From the NCBI GenBank assembly GCA_044224705.1, contig JBGAJY010000151.1:1-14093 (forward strand): a stretch of DNA of 14,093 bases, read 5' to 3'. The stretch is from M3007 sp044224705. Its GTDB lineage: Bacteria > Bacteroidota > Bacteroidia > Chitinophagales > Saprospiraceae. The position numbers and the translations under genes were made by a program. Below are positions 5,693-12,289 of this stretch, one piece after another. Positions within the stretch are counted from its first letter, which is position 1; each line of letters begins with the position of its first letter. The notes beneath the pieces were generated by a model, which made no database searches, was not told the DNA's origin, and worked only from the letters and a program-made list of their open reading frames with translations.

Positions 5693-6559
5693 ATGAAACC
5701 AATCGTGTTCTTCGCCCTTGCTTTATTCCTGCGCGGCCAGGCCGCCGCACAATGCAGCTTCACTCCCACAGTCACCGGCAACACCATATTGTGCCCCCTG
5801 AGCAGCGAAACCCTCGGCACCCAGGCATACGACGCTTATCAATGGTACAGCCGCCCCTTCTCAGGAGGCACAAGCCAGCCTATTCCAGGCGCCACCGGCC
5901 CGACCCTCGAAGTGAACGCCGACGACGTGCCGTTTTACGTGTCGGTCGAAGCCACGCTGAACGGCTGTACCGAACAGGGCCCCGAAGTGCTGGTGGACGG
6001 ACTGGCCTTCCTGCCGGTCACCGTCCTCTCCGACGGCTTTTTCGACATCGGCCCGAATGGCGAGATGATCATTTGCGCCAACCAGCCGGCTTATCTGATC
6101 GCCATGCAGCCCTATACCACCAATTTCACGTGGTACAACGGCTTCGACCCCATCCCGGGCGCCAACGACGATACGTTGAAACTGAGCGCGCCGGGCAGCT
6201 ACTGGCTCACGGCCTCTCCGGGACAATGCCCGAATTATGTCGAAGCGCTCGGCGTTCAAATCTCAGTGGTGTGGAGCGACGTGCCGGGCTGCAAGCCGCT
6301 CGAAGCGCCCGAACCGGAACCGGAATTGCCGGTATTTATCGCTCCCAATCCCTCCCAAACCTGGGTGAACGTGGCCCTTAAAAATGGCGGCCCGGCCGTT
6401 CTGAGCCTCTATGATGCGAGCGGATGCTTCCTGAGGAGGGAAATATTCAGCGGCCGGATCGACCTCTACGTGGGCGATTTGCCGCGCGGAACGTATGTTT
6501 TGCAGGTAAAATCGATGGAAGGAGCCGCTACGCGGAAATTGGTGCTGAAGAATGATTAA
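5693..6559 (+). CDS. T9SS-exported protein with two Ig-like segments
   Basis: 288 residues, starting at ATG 5693 because a clean Sec signal peptide (KPIVFFALALFLRGQAAAQ) begins there; upstream codons add no signal-like sequence. The mature part holds two similar Ig/PKD-like segments. The first (about 22-103) has YQWY...IPGATGPTLEV; the second (about 107-195) has FTWYNGF...IPGANDDTLKL and PGSYWLTA. Six cysteines in the mature protein could form disulfides. After a Pro/Glu hinge (APEPEPELP) the last 75 residues are a type A Por sorting domain: APNPSQTWVNV (PNP motif), LSLYDASGC, GDLPRGTYVLQVKS, RKLVLKND. Such domains direct outer-membrane export through the type IX system and surface anchoring or release. 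Adhesive or matrix function is likely but unproven. It is the only plus-strand gene and converges on the LytTR gene. Confidence 0.9.
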   Translation: MKPIVFFALALFLRGQAAAQCSFTPTVTGNTILCPLSSETLGTQAYDAYQWYSRPFSGGTSQPIPGATGPTLEVNADDVPFYVSVEATLNGCTEQGPEVLVDGLAFLPVTVLSDGFFDIGPNGEMIICANQPAYLIAMQPYTTNFTWYNGFDPIPGANDDTLKLSAPGSYWLTASPGQCPNYVEALGVQISVVWSDVPGCKPLEAPEPEPELPVFIAPNPSQTWVNVALKNGGPAVLSLYDASGCFLRREIFSGRIDLYVGDLPRGTYVLQVKSMEGAATRKLVLKND

Positions 6560-6561
6560 TG

Positions 6562-6664
6562 GATTGATGTGATTGATTCGATTGACCGATTGATTCGATT
6601 ATACGCGATCGTGTACAATCGAATCAATCGAATCAATCGGTCAATCGAATCAATCGAATCAATC
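6562..6664. repeat. large inverted repeat of GATTGATTC-type words
   Basis: Left arm 6562-6600 and right arm 6626-6664 are complementary over 39 bp with two mismatches; both are tandem runs of GATTGATTC/GATTCGATT-like 9-mers. The 25-nt middle contains TACGCGATCGTGTA, itself nearly palindromic, and one spare AATCGAATC that allows a slipped register. It starts 2 bp after the T9SS gene stop and ends 3 bp before the LytTR gene stop, filling the convergent gap. It may act as a bidirectional terminator, though neither side has a T-run. Confidence 0.85.
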
Positions 6665-6667
6665 TCT

Positions 6668-7450
6668 TCATTTTCCCAGCCAGGTCTTGAATTCCGCCAC
6701 CTTTTCCCGGCTCACGAGCACTTCCTGCGGCTCTTCGGGGTGGAGCTGCAATTTCAGGCGGTTGCCGAAATAGGCGTGGATCTGGCGTACCGCCGGTACG
6801 CTGACGATGAACTGCCGGCTGGTGCGGAACCAGTCGCGCGGGTCGAGCATGGCTTCGATCTCTTCGAGCGTGTATTCCACGAGGTACTTCTGGCCGGCAT
6901 GGGTTTTGAAAAAATTGATCCGGCCTTCCGACCAGAAATAGGCGATGTCGGCCACGTCCACGGCGACGTATTTCTGGGCGTGTTTGACCAAAAAGCGGCT
7001 GCGGTAGGTTTTCGGCGGTTCGAGGCGTTGACTGAGCGAGGCGAGCAGGTCCTCCAGTCCGGACGTGGCTTTGTAGCCGCCTGCGGCGTACTGCAGTTTG
7101 ACGTTGCGGTATTTGTCGATGGCGCGGGTGAGTTCTTCGCGCTGCACGGGTTTGAGCAGGTAATCCACGCTGTTGACTTTGAAAGCCTGCAGCGCGAATT
7201 CGTCGTAGGAAGTCGTGAAAATAATGGGGCTTTTGACCGGGATGCGTTGAAAAATCTCGAAACTCTGCCCGTCGGACAGTTCGATGTCGAGAAAAATCAG
7301 GTCGGGCGCGGGGTTGTTCTCGAGCCATTCCACGGCGGCGCGGATACTGCCGGCGGTGCCCACGACGCGCAGGTCGATGGCCACTTCTTCGAGCAGGCGT
7401 ACAAGTTTTTTGACGGCAAGGGGTTCGTCTTCTACGATAAAGGCATTCAT
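6668..7450 (-). CDS. LytTR-family response regulator
   Basis: 260 residues. The receiver domain (about 1-118) has the acidic pair Glu7/Asp8, phospho-acceptor Asp55 in DLIFLDIEL, Thr79/Thr80 and Lys100 in YLLKPV, so it is complete. A linker (119-150) is followed by a LytTR DNA-binding domain (about 152-255) with FLVKHAQKYVAV, IAYFWSEGRINFF, DWFRTSRQFIV and LVSREKVAEFKTWL, the family landmarks. Such regulators bind direct repeats about 21 bp apart. ATG 7450 overlaps the stop of the upstream kinase as ATGA, so the two are translationally coupled and form a cognate pair. It is the last gene of the operon and ends next to the GATTGATTC inverted repeat. Candidate target sites are the 21-bp repeat array at 9640-9712 and the pair at 13363-13398. 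Confidence 0.95.
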   Translation of the reverse strand: MNAFIVEDEPLAVKKLVRLLEEVAIDLRVVGTAGSIRAAVEWLENNPAPDLIFLDIELSDGQSFEIFQRIPVKSPIIFTTSYDEFALQAFKVNSVDYLLKPVQREELTRAIDKYRNVKLQYAAGGYKATSGLEDLLASLSQRLEPPKTYRSRFLVKHAQKYVAVDVADIAYFWSEGRINFFKTHAGQKYLVEYTLEEIEAMLDPRDWFRTSRQFIVSVPAVRQIHAYFGNRLKLQLHPEEPQEVLVSREKVAEFKTWLGK

Positions 7451-8544
7451 GCGGGAGTCGTTGGAGAGGGTTCAAAAAGCGGGAGCCGCACCGTGAAAAA
7501 ACCGTCGTCGTCGTGCACGGCAAAGCCTGGTTCGCCGAGCAGTTCGTAGCGTTGGCGCAGGTTGTCGAGACCGACGCGGTTGGAGGCGCCGCGGGTGTTT
7601 TTGCGTTGAATGTTGTTGCGAACGAGCAGCGCGGGGCCGGATTTGCCTGCCGTCCAATCTGCCCAATTATCCAAAATTTCGATCTTCAGGGGTTTGTCGG
7701 GGGCGATTTCGTTGTGTTTTACGGCATTTTCCAATAAAATCTGCAAGGCCAGCGCGGGCAGCTGTTTTTGGGTAAAACCGGGCCGTATGTCGGTGTGCAG
7801 CGAGATGCCCGCATCGTAGCGCGTTTCGAGCAGGTGAAAAAAGGAGCGGATAAATTGCAGTTCTTCGGCCACGCTCACCAGTTCTCGCTCGTTGGAGCGC
7901 AGCAGGTAGCGGTACACGTTGGACAGCTGATCCACAAAGTCCTCGGCGCGACGCGGGTTTTCGGCGATGAGCGAGGAGAGCACGTTGAGGCTGTTGAACA
8001 GGAAATGCGGGTTCATCTGGTTTTGCAGGGACTGGAACTGCGATTCGAGGTGCAGTTTTTCCAGCCGTTCGGCCTCGCTGAGTTCGGCCCGCCATTTGCG
8101 CCAGTAAATGATCGCCTCATGGGCCGAGGCCCCGAACATCATCGCCACGACGACGAGTGTGACGATGGTCAGCACTTGTTGGGGACTCAGCGCCAGATGG
8201 CCGCCTTCCATCAGGTAAAAAGCCCCCACGGTGAGCGCCGCGCCGGACATATCGACGAACAGGTAGCCTATAATGCTGAAAACGAGGCGTTTGGGCCAGT
8301 CGTCCATTTTTGGGAAACGGCGGACGTTGAAATCGCGCACCCGGAAATTGGCGGCCGCCACCAGAATTGCGCTCAGGATACCCACGAAGGTGGTGCGCAA
8401 AAATGTGCCCGCATTGTCGAAATACGCCTTGCCGAACAGGGTGTAGCAAAACACCACGATGGCCGGCGGCAGGAGCAGCCATTCCGCGAAGTACGAGATC
8501 AGGTGACGTCGCAGCCATTGCCGTGGAAAAGCGAATTTGTTCAT
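7447..8544 (-). CDS. LytS-type sensor histidine kinase, intact
   Basis: 365 residues from ATG 8544, which overlaps the stop of the preceding gene as ATGA; an open extension to 8658 is ignored. Four membrane helices are visible: about 21-39, 51-67, 86-112 and 122-146, with very little outside the membrane, so the signal is probably sensed in or at the membrane. A coiled-coil-like linker (EAERLEKLHLESQFQSLQNQ) leads to the His_kinase domain MNPHFLFNSLNVLSSLIAENP with phospho-acceptor His180. The ATPase has its N-box LLENAVKHN (Asn273) and a G-box-like SNRVGLDNLRQRYELLG, so it should bind ATP. It shares layout and much of its H-box region with the protein encoded just upstream, indicating a gene duplication. 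The partner regulator is the next gene. Confidence 0.95.
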   Translation of the reverse strand: MNKFAFPRQWLRRHLISYFAEWLLLPPAIVVFCYTLFGKAYFDNAGTFLRTTFVGILSAILVAAANFRVRDFNVRRFPKMDDWPKRLVFSIIGYLFVDMSGAALTVGAFYLMEGGHLALSPQQVLTIVTLVVVAMMFGASAHEAIIYWRKWRAELSEAERLEKLHLESQFQSLQNQMNPHFLFNSLNVLSSLIAENPRRAEDFVDQLSNVYRYLLRSNERELVSVAEELQFIRSFFHLLETRYDAGISLHTDIRPGFTQKQLPALALQILLENAVKHNEIAPDKPLKIEILDNWADWTAGKSGPALLVRNNIQRKNTRGASNRVGLDNLRQRYELLGEPGFAVHDDDGFFTVRLPLFEPSPTTPA

Positions 8545-9599
8545 GATTCGGGCGCGGTTTCGTGGAGGTAGGGCAGCCAAAGGTGCAGCCGGCCATCGTG
8601 GCAGGTCTGGGTGGCTTCCTGGGCGCGCCGGGCGAAGGTTTCGCGTATCTGCTCCCATTCCTGTCCGCCGGAGTCGAACCAGACGGTTTTGGGCTGGTGC
8701 GGTCCGGAGAGGCTAAGGCCCGTGGCATCAGCGTTCAGGTCGAGGTGCAACGGAAAATCGGGTTCAATTTTTTGCGTGCGGACCAGGTAATCGAGCACGG
8801 TGCGCAGTGTGGCCGGGGGTAATTTTTTGTCGTGGTGTTGTTCGGAAACCTTGATTTTGATGGAGAATATATCGTCAAAACGGGTTTGCAGGAGAAAAGC
8901 GTAGGAGTGTGCAAAGGCGATTTCGTCGCCCAGGCTCACGCTTTGCTGCTGATTGGCCCGCAGCAGATGGCGGTACACTTTGGAGAGTTCGTCCACAAAT
9001 TTTTCGGCCTGCCGGGGGTCCTCGCCGATGAGGGCGGAGAGGGTCGTGAGGCTGTTGAAAAGAAAATGCGGGTTCACGCGGTTTTTAAGGGCATCGAGCT
9101 GGCGGCGCGCCTGTTCCTTGCGGAGTTGTTCGGTGCGCAGCACGGTGGCCCGGTAGTTTTGAGAGAAATAAAGTGCCTCGTACACGCTGCCCGTGATGAT
9201 CCAAAAGGCCAGGGCGACGTAAAAATTGTTTTTCACGGCTTCGAGGGTAAAAATCTTCATGGGTGAAAAATTGAACAGGTCAATCGTCCACAGCATAGCC
9301 GTTTGTCCGGCGATCGCCACCACGGCCCACCCTGCGAAGGTCCAGAGCACCCGTGGCAAAGTCTGGTTCATGCCCGGCCAGCGCCGACGCACGGCAAGGA
9401 TCATCACCCGCCCCGTTTCCCACATCAGTACGGTAAAAACCAGCCCGAAAAGCGTGTATTTCCACCACAAATCCCAGCGTCCGGGGTAATACAGCGGCAT
9501 CTGGTACAAGGTCGCGAGCGGAACCGTGACGGGGATGCCGATGAGGCGCAGCCATTTGTCGTTGAGCGAGTGTTCCACGGAGGATGGTGAGTTGGACAC
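8541..9599 (-). CDS. LytS-type sensor with degenerate ATPase (probable pseudokinase)
   Basis: 352 residues from GTG 9599; another GTG at codon 8 (9578) may be the real start because a -7 box lies at 9601-9608. Four membrane helices (about 19-38, 46-70, 83-107, 124-145) precede RVNPHFLFNSLTTLSALIGEDP with His178 and the conserved ERJ-like helices VDELSKVYRHLLRANQQQ, matching the neighbouring kinase. The catalytic half is different: where the neighbour has LLENAVKHN this one has VLDYLVRTQ, so the N-box Asn is lost, and no G-box like VGLDNLRQRY is found (the region reads WEQIRETFARRAQEAT). Thus it can be phosphorylated in principle but probably cannot bind ATP. It is the first gene of the operon and coupled to the kinase by ATGA. 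A heterodimer with the kinase, modulating it, is the likely role (inference). Confidence 0.88.
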   Translation of the reverse strand: MSNSPSSVEHSLNDKWLRLIGIPVTVPLATLYQMPLYYPGRWDLWWKYTLFGLVFTVLMWETGRVMILAVRRRWPGMNQTLPRVLWTFAGWAVVAIAGQTAMLWTIDLFNFSPMKIFTLEAVKNNFYVALAFWIITGSVYEALYFSQNYRATVLRTEQLRKEQARRQLDALKNRVNPHFLFNSLTTLSALIGEDPRQAEKFVDELSKVYRHLLRANQQQSVSLGDEIAFAHSYAFLLQTRFDDIFSIKIKVSEQHHDKKLPPATLRTVLDYLVRTQKIEPDFPLHLDLNADATGLSLSGPHQPKTVWFDSGGQEWEQIRETFARRAQEATQTCHDGRLHLWLPYLHETAPES

Positions 9600-9600
9600 T

Positions 9601-9608
9601 CAAAAATA
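9601..9608 (-). promoter_or_regulatory. candidate -7 box of the two-component operon
   Basis: TATTTTTG on the minus strand, a perfect TAnnTTTG. The -33 region (around 9628-9631) reads CCTG, a poor match, as expected of an activator-dependent promoter. It lies 1 bp from the GTG at 9599, so that start codon would lie before the predicted transcript start. Confidence 0.5.
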
Positions 9609-9639
9609 GGGCGCGGAGGCGGGATGACAGGGAAGGCTT

Positions 9640-9712
9640 GGAATGAATTGGGGGATTTCTGGATTGAATTGGGGAGATTAGGGATTGAATTGTGGGTGTT
9701 TTGGATGAATTG
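9640..9712 (-). promoter_or_regulatory. array of four 21-bp-spaced direct repeats, candidate LytTR operator
   Basis: GGAATGAATTG (9640), GGATTGAATTG (9661), GGATTGAATTG (9682) and GGATGAATTG (9703). The shared core GAATTG begins at 9645, 9666, 9687 and 9707, so spacings are 21, 21 and 20 bp, i.e. the same face of the helix. On the coding strand the words read CAATTCATTCC/CAATTCAATCC/CAATTCATCC. LytTR regulators typically bind pairs of about 9-bp direct repeats with a 21-22 bp period, and the variant ACAATTCAT differs from the published consensus only at the G. The array ends just upstream of the -33 position of the operon's own promoter, so autoregulation is likely. Confidence 0.6.
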
Positions 9713-9743
9713 TGGAACCGGGGTGAAGTGACGAGTTCCTGCC

Positions 9744-9904
9744 GCTAAGCAATTAGCCCTGCTTGGTGTTTTCACCAAGCAGATACTTCATCTCGCCAAG
9801 CAATTGTAGCGTTGATTTGCCGGTGGTTCCGAAGAAGTGTGCTTGGTGAAAACACCAAGCACGGCTAAAAACACCAAGCACGGCTAAAAACACCAAGCAC
9901 GGCC
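9744..9904. repeat. cluster of CACCAAGCA words, two palindromes and a 19-bp tandem repeat
   Basis: Within the gene-free stretch 9600-10056. GCTAA-GCAA-TTAGC hairpin (9744-9757); TGCTTGGTG-TTTT-CACCAAGCA (9760-9781); CGCCAAGCA (9794-9802); GTGCTTGGTG-AAAA-CACCAAGCAC (9839-9862); then three tandem copies of a 19-bp unit AAAACACCAAGCACGGCTA (9849-9867, 9868-9886, 9887-9904, the last incomplete). In total there are four CACCAAGCA words forward and two in reverse. No protein-coding signal is seen. It may be an operator cluster, an RNA hairpin series or an expanding intergenic repeat. Confidence 0.85.
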
Positions 9905-9918
9905 AGCCCACTTATCTC

Positions 9919-9998
9919 CGCGTCAGTCCGCTTGGTCCGTGTCGTCCGCGTCGCAATCCGGCGCCGTGATGGAAACGCGGACCACGCGGACTGACGCG
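9919..9998. repeat. 21-bp inverted repeat, one mismatch, 38-nt spacer
   Basis: CGCGTCAGTCCGCTTGGTCCG (written in part: CGCGTCAGTCCGC at 9919-9931) pairs with 9978-9998, ending CGGACTGACGCG, with a single mismatch. The spacer holds further GTCCGCGTC-like words. It lies 59 bp past the stop of the NAD(P)-binding gene and could act as a terminator, but there is no T-run. From 9999 to 10056 I see nothing further. Confidence 0.7.
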
Positions 9999-10056
9999 AA
10001 CGGGAGTGTTCAAATCTCCTGTAATTGTCGCTGGTCAATCCCTCCTCTCCCCTCCT

Positions 10057-10908
10057 TCAAATATTCCCTCTTACATACTCCTCCAGCCGCGTCTCCCCCA
10101 CCCTCGGGGCCAGCACGTCGTGTTCATTTACTTCGAGGAAAAAAGCCAGTTTGTCGTACAGGTTGCGACTCAGGATTTTCCAGAACGGCAAGGCCGCACG
10201 AACCATTCCGGCGGGCACGTTCCACACTTTTTTGCCCGGACGGGCAGCCTGCTGAATGATCTCATTGATCTGGCGCCGGGTGTACACCGTTTGGCCGCCG
10301 GCGGCAATGGTGGCATTGGGTTGATCGATGGCATCCACAACCACGCGGGCCAGGTCCGTTTCGCAGATCGGGTTGGTCCGGCTGTCGCCTTTGCCGATGG
10401 TGGTGAGCATACCTTTTTCCGCCATTTTGATGAGGTCGAGAAAGGCGCTCATGATCGCCGGCGGCTGAATGACGGCATAATCCAAGCCGGAAGCGCGCAG
10501 CCGTTCGCTGAATTCGTGGTGCACGCGGAAGTAGTTCAACCAGGTCAGCCGCTCTGCGCCCAGGGCGGAGAGGTAAATGAATTTTCGTGCGCCGCCCGAC
10601 TGCGCCGCTGCGAGGATATTCATATTGCCCTGAAAATCAACTTGCTGAAACGTCGGCTTGCTGAATTCAAAAGGCGAAACGCTTTTGCCCAAGGCCGACA
10701 CAACCACTTCCCAGCCTTCGCAAATACCCACCAGCGACCTGGGATCCAGCACATTCGCCTCGATCATTTTGCTGACGAAGGGCGCGATGCTGTCGGCTCG
10801 TCCGGCATTGCGGACTACGGCGGCGACGGTGTGTCCACGGCGGTCGAGCTCCGCCGCGATGGCGCGACCCGCGTGGCCGGTGGCGCCGAAGAGGATGACT
10901 TTTGACAT
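10057..10908 (-). CDS. NAD(P)-binding atypical SDR-type protein
   Basis: 283 residues. It opens with the Rossmann signature KVILFGATGHAGR (Gly8, Gly11, Gly14), then Arg33 in VVRNAGR, which suggests NADP(H) preference. The VVVSALGKS strand, FIYLSALGAERLTW and DYAVIQPPAIMSAF follow the NmrA/NAD(P)H-binding (atypical SDR) pattern. The usual YxxxK pair is not seen: the helix reads NYFRVHHEFSERL, so Tyr126 is present but the Lys position is His. Such proteins can be oxidoreductases, redox sensors or flavin-type reductases; substrate cannot be assigned. The C-terminal region (from about 215) carries a helical cap. The gene starts right after the 8-mer inverted repeat and no TAnnTTTG box is seen close by, so it may be read through from the lipoprotein gene upstream. 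ATG 10908 is the only sensible start. Confidence 0.88.
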   Translation of the reverse strand: MSKVILFGATGHAGRAIAAELDRRGHTVAAVVRNAGRADSIAPFVSKMIEANVLDPRSLVGICEGWEVVVSALGKSVSPFEFSKPTFQQVDFQGNMNILAAAQSGGARKFIYLSALGAERLTWLNYFRVHHEFSERLRASGLDYAVIQPPAIMSAFLDLIKMAEKGMLTTIGKGDSRTNPICETDLARVVVDAIDQPNATIAAGGQTVYTRRQINEIIQQAARPGKKVWNVPAGMVRAALPFWKILSRNLYDKLAFFLEVNEHDVLAPRVGETRLEEYVRGNI

Positions 10909-10920
10909 AGTTTTTTTTAG

Positions 10921-11036
10921 TCGGTTAGTCGGTTAGTCAGTTAGTCGGTTAGTCGGTTAGTCGGTTAGTCGGTTAGTGCCCTAACTGACTAACCGACTAA
11001 CCGACTAACTGACTAACCGACTAACCGACTAACGGA
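10921..11036. repeat. 116-bp perfect-register hairpin of tandem TCGGTTAG octamers
   Basis: Left arm 10921-10976 is seven copies of TCGGTTAG (the third is TCAGTTAG). A 4-nt loop TGCC follows. The right arm 10981-11036 is seven copies of CTAACCGA, with variants CTAACTGA (first and fourth) and CTAACGGA (seventh). The arms pair over 56 bp with few mismatches and G:T pairs. It begins 2 bp past the stop of the IPT lipoprotein gene and is flanked on the other side by T8 (10911-10918). Confidence 0.92.
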
Positions 11037-11038
11037 CT

Positions 11039-12241
11039 TCATTTTTTTGGTTCCACCGCATTCCATACCAGCTTCACATCGACGAGATTGGCCGGGTAAT
11101 CGCTGGCATCCCAGATCAGACCGGCCGTGCTCGCAACGTTGTGCTGCACGAGTTCGCCGCCTTCCAGTTTTTTACCGTTGAACCGCAGAGGGATTATTTT
11201 GTGGTCAAACGTCACAAAATCAATCATTTGCTTTTGGTTTTCCGTGGAGGAAAACCCGAAACAACTGCTGAAAGTAACCGTGGAAGGAATGGCTTCCCAG
11301 GCATCAAATTCGAGTTCCAGGTCATAGCCGTTGGGCTGGTGGGTCAGCCAGCCATGGAAATATGTAGACCCCGACAGGTCGGAGGTATCGGGGCTGAGGC
11401 CCACGGTTCCGAACACATCCTGCCACACTACGTCCACGGTGTTGCAGCCGTTGTCATACGCGGAATGGCCGCTCCCACCGGCATCGTAATCGACGTAGGA
11501 ATACGGATAGGCGGCGCCGCGCTGGTAAGCGATCACACCCGCAGGAGGCGGTATGATGTCGCCCCGGATGGGTACGTGAAATTCAGCCGCTTCGTACAGG
11601 CTGCCGCCCTGGCCGCCTTGCGGAAAAGAGTATTTCAGCCGTACATCCCATCGGTACAGGATGCGCGAAGTGCTTTGATTGGGGCCGGTGCTGACGACCA
11701 CTTCGCCGTAGGAACCTTCCACTACGGCGGGAATTTTGCAAATGATCAACGTCGGCGACCAGGCCACGACCTGCTGAACCGGAACGTTTTTCACCTTGAC
11801 GCTGCGCACGGACGGGCCGGGATCGGGGCCGAATTTGCCGTAGATGTACAGCTGACCCGTTTCTTCCCGCATTTGGAGGTAGTCGATTTTGATGCTGCTG
11901 GCGACGTGCAGCACTTTTGGGGCACTCTTGACGTCTTTCACGTAAACTTCCACGGTGATGTCCTCCGTCGGCGTTTGATCCATTTTACAAATGATCTCCC
12001 CGGGCGTCCAGGACCGGATATAACCCTCGGGCAGGGCTTCGCCATCTACATGGACTGCGCGGTCGGCAGCGCCCGGATCCTCTCCAAATTTGCCTTTGAT
12101 CAGCAGATTGTCGTCCTGCAGGCTGAGGGTTTCGATTTGGGGTGCGTCGGGGTTAGTGGTTTCGTCCTTGTCTTTTTCACAGGACGGCAACGCGACAAGT
12201 ATCAGTAATGCGCTCAGCAGCGCGAAAAGGGATGTTTTCAT
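11039..12241 (-). CDS. lipoprotein with two IPT/TIG-like domains
   Basis: 400 residues. A lipoprotein signal peptide (KTSLFALLSALLILVALPSC) gives Cys21, followed by EKDKDE, a charged tail like surface-export signals in Bacteroidota lipoproteins. Two IPT/TIG-like domains follow: about 33-111 and 116-197. They are clearly repeats of one another: GKFGEDPGAADRAVHVDG versus GKFGPDPGPSVRSVKVKN, and SWTPGEIICKM versus AWSPTLIICKI. IPT/TIG folds occur in surface carbohydrate-binding and adhesion proteins. The last 200 residues (PVRG-like beta region with many Tyr, Asp and Gly, e.g. YSYVDYDAGGSGHSAYDNG, and a Cys pair) I do not recognise. The gene starts 48 bp after the stop of the secreted protein gene, so the two are probably co-transcribed. 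A surface complex is plausible but unproven. Confidence 0.85.
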   Translation of the reverse strand: MKTSLFALLSALLILVALPSCEKDKDETTNPDAPQIETLSLQDDNLLIKGKFGEDPGAADRAVHVDGEALPEGYIRSWTPGEIICKMDQTPTEDITVEVYVKDVKSAPKVLHVASSIKIDYLQMREETGQLYIYGKFGPDPGPSVRSVKVKNVPVQQVVAWSPTLIICKIPAVVEGSYGEVVVSTGPNQSTSRILYRWDVRLKYSFPQGGQGGSLYEAAEFHVPIRGDIIPPPAGVIAYQRGAAYPYSYVDYDAGGSGHSAYDNGCNTVDVVWQDVFGTVGLSPDTSDLSGSTYFHGWLTHQPNGYDLELEFDAWEAIPSTVTFSSCFGFSSTENQKQMIDFVTFDHKIIPLRFNGKKLEGGELVQHNVASTAGLIWDASDYPANLVDVKLVWNAVEPKK

Positions 12242-12289
12242 ACATTTTCAGTTGTTGGATAATGTTTTCAATGGAGGGATGGCCATGCC

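Noticed and set aside
5359..6381. Plus-strand frame overlapping the T9SS gene in another phase
   Set aside because: Arg/Pro/His-rich composition typical of an out-of-frame translation; the other phase has signal peptide and sorting domain.
6569..7549. Plus-strand open frame over the LytTR gene
   Set aside because: Begins inside the GATTGATTC repeat and is antisense to an unambiguous response regulator.
9849..9904. Possible CRISPR array (three 19-bp tandem units)
   Set aside because: Units are directly abutting with no unique spacers, and there is no cas gene.
10006..10905. Long plus-strand open frame
   Set aside because: Antisense to the NAD(P)-binding gene, whose Rossmann motif is clear; the plus-strand translation shows no domain and reflects GC-rich shadow coding.
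10921..11036. Telomere-like or G-quadruplex repeat
   Set aside because: TCGGTTAG has only GG doublets and the two arms are inverted, so a hairpin is the better explanation.
11141..12208. Long plus-strand open frame
   Set aside because: Exact antisense of the IPT lipoprotein gene; no start signal or family features.
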